From the NCBI GenBank assembly GCA_000961695.1, contig LADW01000057.1, positions 1 to 64,000 of the forward strand: 64,000 nt of DNA, written 5' to 3'. This DNA is from Hyphomonadaceae bacterium BRH_c29. GTDB taxonomy: Bacteria > Pseudomonadota > Alphaproteobacteria > Caulobacterales > Hyphomonadaceae. Position 1 is the stretch's first letter. Each line of letters opens with the position of its first letter. Of the stretch, positions 42,584 to 51,963 are shown in pieces. The notes under the pieces were generated by a model, which had not been told where the DNA came from, searched no databases, and saw only the letters and a program-made list of their open reading frames with translations. A program made the translations under genes and the position numbers.

Positions 42584-43939
42584 TCAGTTCGAAACGGAAG
42601 AGGCCGTACCGACTGTGCTCTGGCCTGTGAGCAGGGCCAGCATGTCCTTGGTCGGGTAGCCATCTGCGATCACGCCCTGGGATTTCTGGAACCCCTGCAG
42701 CGCGGTGCGTGTCTTGCGGCCCGGAATGCCGTCCACGACGCCCGCATCGAACCCGCGCGAATTGAGACTTGCCTGCAGGATCTTGATCTCGGCCACGGTC
42801 AGCGGCTGGATGTCGGTCGGCCAGGAGGCGACGGGCACTTTCTTGCCGGTGAAGGCATCGCCCGACAAACCGACTGCGAGAGCGTAGGAGTCGGCATTGT
42901 TGTACTTCTTGAACACCTTGAAATTGTTGAAGATCAGGTATTTCGGCCCGGTCGCGCCAGCGGGCAGCCAGAGCTCGGCATACTCGGCGCCACCGGTTTC
43001 AAAATCGCCGCCCCGGATCGGGATGAGGCCAAAGCTGCGCCAGCTGTCCATCCGGCGCTCATTGCCGTCGGCCAGCGAATAATCGAACGCTTCGGGCAAG
43101 ATGACTTCGATGCCCCAGGGCTGGCCGGGGGAATAGCCGGAGGATTTCAGGTAGAAAGCGGCCGAGGCGAGCGCGTCGCCTTCATTCTTCCAGAGGTCTT
43201 TCTCGCCGTCGCCGTCAAAGTCCTGTGCGTAGGCATAATAGGTCGATGGCATGAACTGGGTCTGGCCGAGTGCCCCGGCCCAGCCGGAGATCAGCTCGTC
43301 GCGGTGGGCATCGCCGCGCTCGACGATTTTCATCAGGGTCAGCAATTCGCTTTCGGCAAAGGACCGGCGGCGACCTTCAACCGCCATGTTGGCGAGCGTG
43401 TTCGGCCCATCGAAATTTCCGATTACGGCGCCGAAGCTCGACTCCATGCCCCAGATCGCAGCGACATATTCTGCATCGACGCCGTATTTTGCTTCGATTG
43501 CGGCAAACAGGTCGTGCTCATTGGAGAGGTGGGCGGCGCCATTCGACACGCGGCTATTGCCCAGCGGCACTTTCATATAGTCCCAGATCGGCTTGGCGAA
43601 TTCGGCCTGATCGCCCACGCCAACGGCGGCGGTTTCGAATTTTGAGCCGAGATAGAGATCCAGCGGCTTGATGTTTTCAAGGAAGGATTTGACCACAGCG
43701 CGGTCATGGCCTGCAGCAAGGGCACGTGCGGAAAAGTCTGCGCGCCATTCGTCCATGTCCCTGTTTCCGGAGGACTTGTAGGAGATCGGCCCGGTCTCTG
43801 GCGCAGGCTGGCCGGTTGATGCGGGCGGCGTGGCCGGTGTTCCAGGTGCGGCCTGGGGCGCGTGGGCGCATGAGACCAGCAGGCCGGCCAGAATGGCCGC
43901 GCCAGCGATGTGCGAACGCGCGATTGCGTAGCGTGCCAC
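42584..43939 (-). CDS. mltB: Lytic murein transglycosylase (MltB family) with peptidoglycan-binding domain
   Basis: 451 residues from a GTG at 43939 with AGGAG eight bases upstream; the ORF-track start 147 codons further up runs through rpmJ. A lipobox-like LLVSCAH follows the signal. The SLT domain (about 60-340) has catalytic Glu in GMESSFG and GWAGALGQTQFMPSTYY. A C-terminal PG_binding_1 domain (about 375-440) carries LNSRGFDAGVVDGIPGRKT. It cleaves glycan strands to anhydro-muropeptides. Stops share an edge with the MFS gene. Confidence 0.93.
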   Translation of the reverse strand: MARYAIARSHIAGAAILAGLLVSCAHAPQAAPGTPATPPASTGQPAPETGPISYKSSGNRDMDEWRADFSARALAAGHDRAVVKSFLENIKPLDLYLGSKFETAAVGVGDQAEFAKPIWDYMKVPLGNSRVSNGAAHLSNEHDLFAAIEAKYGVDAEYVAAIWGMESSFGAVIGNFDGPNTLANMAVEGRRRSFAESELLTLMKIVERGDAHRDELISGWAGALGQTQFMPSTYYAYAQDFDGDGEKDLWKNEGDALASAAFYLKSSGYSPGQPWGIEVILPEAFDYSLADGNERRMDSWRSFGLIPIRGGDFETGGAEYAELWLPAGATGPKYLIFNNFKVFKKYNNADSYALAVGLSGDAFTGKKVPVASWPTDIQPLTVAEIKILQASLNSRGFDAGVVDGIPGRKTRTALQGFQKSQGVIADGYPTKDMLALLTGQSTVGTASSVSN

Positions 43940-44050
43940 TTTGTGTGCTCCTGAAAACAGCCGCGCATGACAGCGCGCGTCCTTGACTCTGGTATCCGGA
44001 TTCATTACTCGCACCGCTTTCCAATTCCTTATGACCCACGGGGCCATCCC

Positions 44051-44176
44051 ATGAAAGTCCGTTCGTCTCTCAAATCGCTCAAGACGCGTCACCGCGACTG
44101 CAAAGTCGTTCGCCGCAAGGGCAAGGTCTATGTGATCAACAAGACCGATCCCCGCTTTAAAGCCAAGCAAGGCTGA
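44051..44176 (+). CDS. rpmJ: 50S ribosomal protein L36
   Basis: 41 residues, the longer L36 form usual in alphaproteobacteria: [20 protein letters not shown] and [17 protein letters not shown]. It retains few Cys residues, so this is not the four-ligand zinc type. The ORF-track start 28 codons upstream has no homology. Divergent from mltB. Confidence 0.97.
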   Translation: MKVRSSLKSLKTRHRDCKVVRRKGKVYVINKTDPRFKAKQG

Positions 44177-44207
44177 GCGAAACATGAACGGGCAATAAGG
44201 CGGCAAA

Positions 44208-44816
44208 ATGGCTGGCCTGATTGCCCTTTTCGATCTTGGACGGGTCGTGCTCGACTGGGAGCCGGCCCGTTTGTTTTCGCGACTCCTGCCCGATGCAGAA
44301 GAACGCGACCGCTTTCTATCCGACATCTGTTCCATGGCGTGGCATACCCGGCACGATGCGGGTGTGAGCTTTGCTGACAATGCGCTGCCGCTGATTGCGC
44401 AATTCCCGGAATATGAAACCGAAATCCGGGCCTGGGGCGGGCGCTGGATGGAGATGTTCGACGGCTATATCCAGGGCACGCCCGCTCTGATCGAGCGTCT
44501 CGAAGCCCGCAATGTGCCGCTCTATGCGCTCTCGAACATGCCGTCGGAAACCTGGCCGATGATGCTGGAGCACTTTCCGCTGCTGACGCGCTTCCGCCAT
44601 ACGGTCGTCTCCGGCGATATTGGTCTGGTAAAGCCAGACCCTGCGATCTTTGCCCATACGCTCAGAATGCTCGGCGATCCGGCCCCGTCGGACGTGTTCT
44701 TCATCGATGACAGCGAGAAGAACATCCTCGCCGCCAACGCGCTGGGCTTCCGCACGCACCTGTTTCGCTCCGCCGAAGGGCTAGAGGCGGCGCTGGTGGC
44801 GGAAGGCCTCCTCTGA
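44208..44816 (+). CDS. HAD-superfamily hydrolase (HAD-IA, YihX-like)
   Basis: 202 residues. Motif I reads FDLGRVVLDW with nucleophile Asp, motif II LSNM, motif III around GLVKPDP and motif IV FFIDDSEKNI. The helical cap lies between. It is probably a small-molecule phosphatase; the substrate is unknown. AAGGCGG upstream of the ATG supports the start. Confidence 0.9.
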   Translation: MAGLIALFDLGRVVLDWEPARLFSRLLPDAEERDRFLSDICSMAWHTRHDAGVSFADNALPLIAQFPEYETEIRAWGGRWMEMFDGYIQGTPALIERLEARNVPLYALSNMPSETWPMMLEHFPLLTRFRHTVVSGDIGLVKPDPAIFAHTLRMLGDPAPSDVFFIDDSEKNILAANALGFRTHLFRSAEGLEAALVAEGLL

Positions 44817-44872
44817 CAGTCAGACAGAAAGAGGACATTGCCCGGCCGCATTGGGGCGATAGTATCAGGTCC

Positions 44873-45409
44873 ATGCTGAGAGCCCTCCTCCTCACCGTTG
44901 CCTTTGTCGTCGCCGGCCTGCCCGCACTGGCCGTGCCGACGGACGAGATGTTCGAGAAGCTCAAGACCGCGCCCAGCGAAAGCGAAGCGAACGATGTCGC
45001 GCAGGACATCTGGGCGTCCTGGATGGAGTCCGGCTCGGCCACGGTGGACATGATCATGCAGCGCGGCGTCGAGGCGCAGATGGTGGGTGACGCCGAGACC
45101 GCCCGCACGTTTTACGACCGCGTCATCCTGATCGAACCGGACTATCCGCAGGCCTGGTTCCGCCGGGCGGGCATTTTCCTGGCGGAGGAAAACTTCCCCG
45201 AGGCGCTACGCGACCTCAACGAGACGCTGAAGCTTGAGCCGCGCCATTTCGGCGCCTGGGCCGGGCTCGGCTCTGTCTTCGAGACAATGGGGGCGAAAGA
45301 CCAGGCGCTGGAAGCCTGGCGTGAGGCGCTCGCCATTTATCCCTTCATGCGTGACGGGCTGCAGGCCGAGAAACGCCTGACCAAGGCGGCAGAAGGCCAG
45401 GGGCTCTGA
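44873..45409 (+). CDS. Exported tetratricopeptide-repeat protein
   Basis: 178 residues. Signal peptide (MLRALLLTVAFVVAGLPALA), then three TPR units (about 60-165; PQAWFRRAGIFLAEENFPEAL and HFGAWAGLGSVFETMGAKDQAL). Periplasmic scaffold or interaction protein. It ends 4 bases before the alpha/beta hydrolase, so co-transcription is likely. Confidence 0.86.
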   Translation: MLRALLLTVAFVVAGLPALAVPTDEMFEKLKTAPSESEANDVAQDIWASWMESGSATVDMIMQRGVEAQMVGDAETARTFYDRVILIEPDYPQAWFRRAGIFLAEENFPEALRDLNETLKLEPRHFGAWAGLGSVFETMGAKDQALEAWREALAIYPFMRDGLQAEKRLTKAAEGQGL

Positions 45410-45413
45410 GGCC

Positions 45414-46355
45414 TTGCTGACGGCATACGCCATCGTGCTGGGCGCGTTGGGCCTCGGCGCGTGCGCCTCCTCGGGGGCGTACACATCCCGTGCCAACAAG
45501 GCGCACCCCGCCTCTGGCCACCGCGTCGAAGTCGGCGGCTATGGCACGCACGTGCTGGAGGCAGGAAAGGCCGGGCCGCCCGTCCTGATGATCCACGGCG
45601 CCAGCGCCAATGCGCGGGAGTTCACCTGGACGCTCGCGCCGAGGCTGGAACAGGATTTCCGTGTGCTGATGGCGGATCGTCCGGGGCATGGCCATTCGCA
45701 GCGCCCGCCGCGTGCTGACATGCTGGGCGTTCAGGCCGCGCAGATGGCGGGCGTGCTGGAACAGCTGGCGCCCGGTGAGAAGGCCGTCGTGGTGGGTCAT
45801 TCGTTCGGCGGGGCCGTGGCGCTGCGCCTCGCGCTCGACCGGCCGGAACTTGTCAAAGGTCTCGTCCTACTGGCACCGGTGACGCATGACTGGGGCGGGG
45901 ACGGCCATGCATGGTATAACCGGTTTGCGTCCTCCCGTCTGTTCGGCCCGGCCTTCAGCCAGGTCGTGCCGCTGGTCGGCCCGGCGCAGGTGGGCGCAGG
46001 AATCGGCGGCGTGTTCGATCCGGCCCCGGCGCCGGAGGGTTATTACGAGAAATCCGGCATCGGTCTTCTGTTCCGTCCGCCGTCGTTCCGGGCCAATGCC
46101 CGCGACGTACGCGTGCTGGACCGGGAACTGGCGGCGCAGTCAAAGCGCTACGGAGACCTTTCCGTGCCGATCACGGTGTTTTCCGGCAGCAAGGACACAG
46201 TCATCACGCCCGCGAAACACACAGCCCGCCTGAAGAAACAGGTGGATATTGATCTCGTCATTCTGGCGGAAGAGGGCCACATGCCCCATCACCGCCATGG
46301 CGAAGATGTCGCCCGCGCCATCCGGCATCTGGCCAGCCTGCCCGAGAGCCGCTAA
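45414..46355 (+). CDS. Alpha/beta hydrolase, probable lipoprotein
   Basis: 313 residues from a TTG start. LGLGACAS is a lipobox; the hydrolase follows with HGASANAREF (oxyanion), DRPGHGHSQ, nucleophile Ser in GHSFGGAVAL, Asp in SGSKDTVI and His in EEGHMPHH. Substrate unknown. A terminator hairpin overlaps the stop. Confidence 0.86.
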   Translation: MLTAYAIVLGALGLGACASSGAYTSRANKAHPASGHRVEVGGYGTHVLEAGKAGPPVLMIHGASANAREFTWTLAPRLEQDFRVLMADRPGHGHSQRPPRADMLGVQAAQMAGVLEQLAPGEKAVVVGHSFGGAVALRLALDRPELVKGLVLLAPVTHDWGGDGHAWYNRFASSRLFGPAFSQVVPLVGPAQVGAGIGGVFDPAPAPEGYYEKSGIGLLFRPPSFRANARDVRVLDRELAAQSKRYGDLSVPITVFSGSKDTVITPAKHTARLKKQVDIDLVILAEEGHMPHHRHGEDVARAIRHLASLPESR

Positions 46356-46372
46356 GACGCGGCTCCCTTTTT
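46346..46372 (+). terminator. Intrinsic terminator overlapping the hydrolase stop codon
   Basis: 7-bp stem GAGCCGC/GCGGCTC with a TAAGAC loop that contains the TAA stop, followed by CCTTTTT. Confidence 0.85.
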
Positions 46373-46398
46373 GATTCTTCCCTTTACTGGAGCCCCTC

Positions 46399-46659
46399 AT
46401 GGACGATGCCCCGATCGAGCACCTGACCGAAGCAACCCGCGAGAAGCTGCGCCAGACGGTCGCCAAGATCGAGCGCCTCGAAGAGGAAAAGAAAGAAGTC
46501 GCCGAGCAGATCAAGGAGGTCTACTCGGAAGCCAAGGCATTCGGCTTCGACACCAAGGCGCTGCGCCAGGTGGTCCGTCTCCGCAAGATCGAGAAGGCCG
46601 ACCGCGAAGAACAGGAAATGGTTCTGGAAACCTACCTGATCGCGCTTGGCGAAGCCTGA
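46399..46659 (+). CDS. gapR: GapR / DUF2312 nucleoid-associated protein
   Basis: 86 residues. The DUF2312 core is clear: KIERLEEEKKEVAEQIKEVYSEAKAFGFD then KALRQVVRLRK. GapR binds overtwisted AT-rich DNA and works with gyrase and topoisomerase IV in Caulobacter; it is essentially alphaproteobacterial. The all-helical coiled coil forms a clamp round DNA. Lies directly after a terminator, so it has its own promoter. Confidence 0.93.
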   Translation: MDDAPIEHLTEATREKLRQTVAKIERLEEEKKEVAEQIKEVYSEAKAFGFDTKALRQVVRLRKIEKADREEQEMVLETYLIALGEA

Positions 46660-46714
46660 TTCCTTTTGCTGCCGGGGCTTTGATGCACCGGCAATAGCAG
46701 GCTAGGCTTGGCCC

Positions 46715-47260
46715 ATGGGCCGCGATGTCGACGAACGGAAGAAACGAGCTGCGCTGCGCAAATTGCGCAAGGCGGCCGAGCTTGCCGAACAGGGCAAGGG
46801 TCCGCCGCTGTCCGACTGGGAACGCCAGTTCCTGGAAGAGGTCGAGGAGCGGATCGAGAAATATGGCTCCGCCTTCGCAGACCCGATGAAGGGCGACGAG
46901 GGCGAGGCGCTCTCCGCCCTGCAGCGGGTGAAGCTCAAGGAAATCGACAAGAAGGCACGCGGCAAGGCCCGTACCGGCTTCAAGCAGAAGCCGGGTCCGG
47001 GCAAAAGCGACAAGAAAGCCAGCTTTGCTTCCCGCTCAGGCCCGCGTGTGCGCAACATTGATGATGATATCGAGGAAGAGCTGCCAGAAACACCGCCCGC
47101 TCCGCCCGTGCGCAAACCGCCCATCCTGAAAGCCGTGCCGAAAGCAGCGCCGTCTGATCCGCCCTCCGGCACGTATGAAGAAAAAACGCCGGCGCCGCGC
47201 CCATCGGGGCGGGCGGTATTCCGTGTTATCGATGGCGGGAAGTCGGAGCCCGAGAGCTAG
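46715..47260 (+). CDS. Conserved hypothetical basic/disordered protein
   Basis: 181 residues, no signal or membrane segment. Residues 1-60 are helical and highly charged; 60-181 are Lys/Arg-, then Pro- and acid-rich and probably disordered, ending in a short hydrophobic motif (RAVFRVIDGG). No family recognised. Composition is consistent with a nucleic-acid-associated protein, but that is only suggestive. Confidence 0.7.
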   Translation: MGRDVDERKKRAALRKLRKAAELAEQGKGPPLSDWERQFLEEVEERIEKYGSAFADPMKGDEGEALSALQRVKLKEIDKKARGKARTGFKQKPGPGKSDKKASFASRSGPRVRNIDDDIEEELPETPPAPPVRKPPILKAVPKAAPSDPPSGTYEEKTPAPRPSGRAVFRVIDGGKSEPES

Positions 47261-47284
47261 CTCCCGCAACCAAGGAGCTTCACG

Positions 47285-48139
47285 ATGAAAACCGTTCTGA
47301 TCACAGGCGCTTCGACCGGGATCGGCGCAGCGGCGGCGCGTCACATGGCGGCCAAGGGCTGGCGGGTCTTCGCTGGGGTGCGCAAGGCGGCAGATGGCGA
47401 CGCGCTGAAAGATGGCGCGACCGGAGACCTCCGCCCGATCATTCTGGATGTCGCCCGGCCCGAGCAGATTGCCAGCGCCGTTCAGACCGTCTCGGAGTCT
47501 CTGGCTGGCGAAAAGCTGGCCGGCCTCGTTAACAATGCCGGCATTGCCAAGATGGGGCCGCTGGCGATCCAGCCGATGGAGGACTTCAAGGCCCATTTCG
47601 ACGTGAACGTGTTCGGCCTGCTGGCGGTGACACAGGCCTTTGTGCCCCTGCTGGGCGCGACGACAGAGCGTTCGGGTGCGCCGGGTCGGATCGTCAACAT
47701 TACCAGTGTCGGCGGCAGGCTGTCCGCGCCTTTCCTCGGGGCTTATACGGCGACCAAGCATGCGGTGGAGTCGATCACGGATTCGCTGCGCCGCGAACTC
47801 GTCATCTATGGCATCGACGCCATCGCCATCGGGCCGGGCTCGGTACGCACGCCGATCTGGGACAAGGCCGAGGCGGCCAATACCGAAGGACCCTATGAGA
47901 AAAGCGACTGGGCCGAATCGCTGAAACAGTTCGAACAGGTCATGCTGTCCGGCGGGCGCACCGGCTTCACCCCGGAACAGATTGCCGGATATATCGACAC
48001 CGCGCTCACCGCCGACAAGCCAAAGGCGCGCTATGCGCCGGTGCCGGACAAGCTGACCAACTGGACCATTCCGACCCGCCTGCCGAAACGCTGGCTGGAC
48101 AAGATTTTCTGGAGCCGGTTCGGGTTGAAAAAATCGTGA
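47285..48139 (+). CDS. Short-chain dehydrogenase/reductase
   Basis: 284 residues. Cofactor motif TGASTGIGAAA, NNAGIA, catalytic Ser-Tyr-Lys with YTATKHAVES, and PGSVRTPIW after it. Classical SDR, with C-terminal tail typical of the retinol-dehydrogenase-like group. Substrate unknown. AAGGAG lies upstream of the ATG. Followed by a second SDR. Confidence 0.93.
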   Translation: MKTVLITGASTGIGAAAARHMAAKGWRVFAGVRKAADGDALKDGATGDLRPIILDVARPEQIASAVQTVSESLAGEKLAGLVNNAGIAKMGPLAIQPMEDFKAHFDVNVFGLLAVTQAFVPLLGATTERSGAPGRIVNITSVGGRLSAPFLGAYTATKHAVESITDSLRRELVIYGIDAIAIGPGSVRTPIWDKAEAANTEGPYEKSDWAESLKQFEQVMLSGGRTGFTPEQIAGYIDTALTADKPKARYAPVPDKLTNWTIPTRLPKRWLDKIFWSRFGLKKS

Positions 48140-48218
48140 CGCCCTCGTCATGATTTGCCCTTGACGAACGGCAGGGAAACCCCGCGCATTGTCCCCGTAC
48201 ATAAACGGAGGAAACATC

Positions 48219-49088
48219 ATGGCGGATCTCAGTGGCAAGGTTGCCGTAATCACAGGCGCAGCGAGCGGCATTGGCCTTGCGGGCGTGGAGACGTTCGTTG
48301 CCGCCGGCGCGAAAGTCATCGCCGGGGATATTCAGGACGAAAAGGGCCGCGCCCTCGAAGCGCGCTTTGGCACAGACAAGGTCCGCTATGTCCATTGTGA
48401 TGTGATGGACCTCGCAGAGCTGGAAGCCGTGATGGAAGCCGCCATCAGCCATTTCGGACAGCTCGACATTGCCTGGAACAATGCCGGCAGCGGCGGATCA
48501 CCCGCCAGTATCGAAGAGCTGGATGAAGCTGGCTACGACCTCACGATGAACCTGCTCCTGAAACAGGTCTTCTTCGGCACCCAATATGCAGCGGCCCGCA
48601 TGAAGAATGGCGGCTCCATCGTGAACACGTCGTCCGTCAGCGCGCTGATGGCCGGCTATGCCCCGATCACCTATTCCGTCGCCAAGATCGGTGTGGCGCA
48701 CTTCTCCCGCATCGCGGCGGCTCAGCTCGCCAAGAACAAGGTTCGCGTCAATGCGATCCTGCCGGGCTTTATTGCGACGTCGATCTTCGGCGCCTCGCTC
48801 GGCATGTCGCGCGAAGTGGCGGATCAGATGGCCGAGATGCTGGCCCAGCAGGGCGGATCGATGCAGCCCATCGGCCGCGTCGGAAAGGGCAGCGACATTG
48901 CCGAAATGGCCGCCTTCCTAGCGTCTGACGCGGCGGGCTTCATCACCGGCAGCCAGTTCACCGTCGATGGCGGCATCACCGTCGGCCCGCGCCATTCCTG
49001 GGACGAGTCTGCAGGCGGTCCGATCCTCGAAGCCCTCGGCATCACGCCGGAACAGGCCGAACAGATGGCGGCGGCGCAGCGGGGCTAA
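48219..49088 (+). CDS. Short-chain dehydrogenase/reductase
   Basis: 289 residues from the ATG at 48219 (GGAGG upstream). TGAASGIGLAG, NNAGSG, NTSSVSALMAGYAPITYSVAK (Tyr-x3-Lys) and a C-terminal FTVDGGITVG, as in fabG-like oxidoreductases. It differs from the preceding SDR, so this is not a recent tandem copy. Its stop overlaps that of the 97-residue minus-strand gene by 4 bases. Confidence 0.93.
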   Translation: MADLSGKVAVITGAASGIGLAGVETFVAAGAKVIAGDIQDEKGRALEARFGTDKVRYVHCDVMDLAELEAVMEAAISHFGQLDIAWNNAGSGGSPASIEELDEAGYDLTMNLLLKQVFFGTQYAAARMKNGGSIVNTSSVSALMAGYAPITYSVAKIGVAHFSRIAAAQLAKNKVRVNAILPGFIATSIFGASLGMSREVADQMAEMLAQQGGSMQPIGRVGKGSDIAEMAAFLASDAAGFITGSQFTVDGGITVGPRHSWDESAGGPILEALGITPEQAEQMAAAQRG

Positions 49089-49378
49089 AAATCCTGACGC
49101 CGCGCAGGCCGGTCGAGGCCCGGAATGGCCTCGACGGCGCTGAGCAGATCTTGCAGGGAGGCCGCCCGGACAGTGCGGCGGCCTTTCTCGTCCGACAGGG
49201 CATAGCCCTCGCCGGTCTTGATCAGGGGAAAGCGCCGCCAGTGGGCGCGCGTGCGGAAAATCCAGACCTGTTCGGGGGACTCGCCAGCCGCCGCCCATCC
49301 GGTCCACATATGGTCCTGCGGCAGGCTGCGCCAGATGGCGTCGATCTCATCCAGCTCGGAAGGCGTGAAATTAGTCAT
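49085..49378 (-). CDS. Small hypothetical protein
   Basis: 97 residues. ATG 49378 has AGGA nine bases upstream. LDEIDAIWRSLPQDHMWTGW and a C-terminal SLQDLLSAVEAIPGL are visible; charged, soluble, no family recognised. The ORF track extends it 97 codons through the EamA gene, which is not credible. Its start codon overlaps that of the EamA gene on the other strand. Confidence 0.62.
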   Translation of the reverse strand: MTNFTPSELDEIDAIWRSLPQDHMWTGWAAAGESPEQVWIFRTRAHWRRFPLIKTGEGYALSDEKGRRTVRAASLQDLLSAVEAIPGLDRPARRQDF

Positions 49379-50312
49379 GGCGATCAGTCCTGATCCATCC
49401 GGTTTGGCCGACGTTAATACGGTGGAGCGCCCTCGCAACCTCGAGGGTGCTATCTGGATGCTTGCTTCGGGCGCGATTTTCACGGTGTTCCTGACCCTGT
49501 CCAAGATCCAGTCGGCACATTTCGACCCCGGTTTTCTGGCCTTTTTCCGGTCGTTCATAGCCCTTCTTATGGTCGTACCGGTGATCCTGCAGCAGGGTTT
49601 GGGCATTCTACGTGTCCACCAACCGGGTCTTGTCCTGCTGCGCAGCCTGTTCGGCACGCTGGGCTTCATATTCAGTTTCTATGCCGTGTCGGCCCAGTTC
49701 GGCCTGCCGCTGTCGGAATTCAACGCGATCAGCTTCTCCCGGGCCATGTTCATCACGATCCTGGCCGCGCTGCTGCTGAAGGAGCAGGTTGGCTGGCACC
49801 GCTGGGGCGCGACGCTGGCCGGGTTTGTTGGCGTCCTCATCATGACGCAGCCTCAGTCGGGTGTCAGCCTGGGCACGCTTCTGGCGCTGGCGGCGGCCTT
49901 CTGCATGGGCGGGGCGATCACGCTGGTGAAGCTGTTGTCCCGCCGGCACAGGCCGATGACCCTGCTGATCTGGGCGAACCTCCTGTCCTCAGCCATGCTC
50001 TTGCCGCTGGCCATCTGGAAGATGCCGGACGTCATGCCCACGCTGCAGGACTGGCTGCTGATCGTGCTGATGGGGGCATGCGGTGTGGCGGGCCAGTATT
50101 TCTATATCCGCGGCATGGCCATCGGGGACGCCTCGTTCCTGTCACCGATCGACTATCTGCGTCTGCCCATGGCGGCGGGGGTCGATTGGGTCCTGTTCCA
50201 TGCCTTGCCGGGCACCTGGACCTGGATCGGTACGGCCATCATCATTTCCGCCACGGCCTATATCACGCTGCGCGAACAGAACCTGAGGCGCAAAGCCCGC
50301 CGGAACACCTGA
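49377..50312 (+). CDS. EamA-family (DMT) transporter
   Basis: 311 residues with ten predicted membrane helices and two EamA repeats (about 25-165 and 170-305; second starts LGTLLALAAAFCMGGAITLV). Probably exports a metabolite or amino acid. The start is unsure: ATG 49377 has no close Shine-Dalgarno and overlaps the divergent gene's ATG; a GTG at 49422 is the next in frame. Confidence 0.85.
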   Translation: MAISPDPSGLADVNTVERPRNLEGAIWMLASGAIFTVFLTLSKIQSAHFDPGFLAFFRSFIALLMVVPVILQQGLGILRVHQPGLVLLRSLFGTLGFIFSFYAVSAQFGLPLSEFNAISFSRAMFITILAALLLKEQVGWHRWGATLAGFVGVLIMTQPQSGVSLGTLLALAAAFCMGGAITLVKLLSRRHRPMTLLIWANLLSSAMLLPLAIWKMPDVMPTLQDWLLIVLMGACGVAGQYFYIRGMAIGDASFLSPIDYLRLPMAAGVDWVLFHALPGTWTWIGTAIIISATAYITLREQNLRRKARRNT

Positions 50313-50377
50313 CAGCTTTCCCTTGTGAATATTGGCGATCTCGTTCACTAATCACGCAAAATCAGGGAGAGACACAC

Positions 50378-51400
50378 ATGGCCAAGGTTCTCGTCACTGG
50401 CGCAACCGGCTTCATTGCCGGTCACGTCATCCTCCAGCTTCTGGAAGCGGGGCATGAGGTGCGCGGCACGGCACGGTCTGCCTCGCGGGCGACGCCGCTG
50501 AACACGATCCTCGGGGATTATTCCGGCAAGCCGGTCAATATCGAGATCGTCGAAGCCGACCTCAACAGCGATGCCGGCTGGGCCGAAGCCGTGGCGGGCA
50601 TGGACTATGTCCAACACGTCGCCTCGCCCTTCGCAGCCGTGATGCCACGTGACCATGACGAACTGATCCGTCCCGCCCGTGACGGTGCGCTGCGCGTGCT
50701 GAAGGCGGCAAAGGCGGCGGGTGTGAAACGGGTCGTGATGACGTCTTCCATGGCGGCGATTGCCTATGGCTGGGGCGATGCCCGGCCCAATCCGCTGACC
50801 GAGGAACACTGGTCCAATTCAGACAACCTGAAAGACAACACGGCCTATACCCGGTCCAAGACCATCGCGGAGCGTGCGGCGTGGGACTATATGGCGGGCG
50901 AAGGGAAGGGGATGGAGCTTTCCGTCATCAATCCATCCGCCGTGCTCGGCCCGGCGATGAGCCGGGATCTGTCCACCTCGCTCGAAATCATCACCCAGCT
51001 GATGACCGGCAAGGCGCCCGCCTCTCCGCGCGTCGGCTTCTGCGTCGTGGACGTGCGTGATGTTGCCGATGCCCATGTGAAGGCGATGACCGTGCCGGAA
51101 GCGGCGGGCGAGCGTTTCCTCGCGTCAGGCCGGTTCATGTGGATGTCTGAAGTTGCCGACGTGCTGCGCGAGAGCTTCCCCGATTATCGCAAGAAGCTGC
51201 CACGCGGCGAACTGCCGGACTGGTTGCTGAAGATGATGACCCTGATCAATCCGCCGCTGAAGGCCATCGTGCCGGAGCTTGGCCGCGAGCGTCACTGCTC
51301 GAACGAGAAGGCACAGCGGGTTCTCGGCTGGCGGCCGCGGATGGAAGAAGAGGCCATTATCGAGGGCGCGCGCAGCCTGATCGATCTGAACGTGATCTAG
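50378..51400 (+). CDS. NAD-dependent epimerase/dehydratase, aldehyde-reductase-like
   Basis: 340 residues from the ATG at 50378 (AGGGAG upstream); the ORF track adds 100 codons that overlap EamA out of frame. Rossmann VLVTGATGFIAGHV, SSMAAIAYG and YTRSK (Tyr-x3-Lys) as in dihydroflavonol-4-reductase-like extended SDRs. Reduces a carbonyl with NADPH; substrate unknown. Convergent with dsbB (4-base overlap). Confidence 0.92.
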   Translation: MAKVLVTGATGFIAGHVILQLLEAGHEVRGTARSASRATPLNTILGDYSGKPVNIEIVEADLNSDAGWAEAVAGMDYVQHVASPFAAVMPRDHDELIRPARDGALRVLKAAKAAGVKRVVMTSSMAAIAYGWGDARPNPLTEEHWSNSDNLKDNTAYTRSKTIAERAAWDYMAGEGKGMELSVINPSAVLGPAMSRDLSTSLEIITQLMTGKAPASPRVGFCVVDVRDVADAHVKAMTVPEAAGERFLASGRFMWMSEVADVLRESFPDYRKKLPRGELPDWLLKMMTLINPPLKAIVPELGRERHCSNEKAQRVLGWRPRMEEEAIIEGARSLIDLNVI

Positions 51401-51915
51401 GCCTCGTTGCGGCCCCGGAAGGTCGCAGTCGCCGCCACGAAGCTCAGTCCGGCCAAAATGACGGAGACGACGCCGTTCCAGCCTGCCATGGACAGGCCGA
51501 GAATGTAGAAGGGCGCATCGGTGCAGGACGGCACGGTCATCGGCCGGTCCAGCGAACCCATGTTCATGAGGTCGATTTCGCTGCCGCCTGCACAGCCGGT
51601 TGGCGGCGGGAAGATCTTCCACTCCACACCGGAATGGTAGAACGCGACCACGGCGCTGACGCCGAAGACGAGGCCGATCAGCACGTTCAGCGCGATCATG
51701 AAGCGGCGGGTCGGGCGGATTTTCCACAGTGCCAGGCCCGTCAGTGTCATGGCGATCAGGGCCCAGTAGACCTCCCGTTGGCGCAGGCAGAGCGGGCAGG
51801 GATAGAGCTTGCCGAATGTCTCGAAGGCATGGGCGGTCGCCAGCATCAGGGCAGACACCACAATCGCGGTGACCGGCCATTTCCAATCCTTGAGAAGGCT
51901 CGTCAGAAGGTTCAT
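51397..51915 (-). CDS. dsbB: Disulfide bond formation protein B
   Basis: 172 residues from the ATG at 51915 (a GTG three codons upstream is also possible). Four membrane helices, the quinone-linked CPLC motif near residue 41, and a second periplasmic loop with Cys in PTGCAGG and PSCTDA. It reoxidises DsbA using quinone. Neither start has a clear ribosome site. Transcribed after exoD in the same direction, 48 bases apart. Confidence 0.9.
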   Translation of the reverse strand: MNLLTSLLKDWKWPVTAIVVSALMLATAHAFETFGKLYPCPLCLRQREVYWALIAMTLTGLALWKIRPTRRFMIALNVLIGLVFGVSAVVAFYHSGVEWKIFPPPTGCAGGSEIDLMNMGSLDRPMTVPSCTDAPFYILGLSMAGWNGVVSVILAGLSFVAATATFRGRNEA

Positions 51916-51963
51916 CGAAATCACGCTAACATGCGCGCCGCTATGCAGAAGTGCGGCGCAGCG

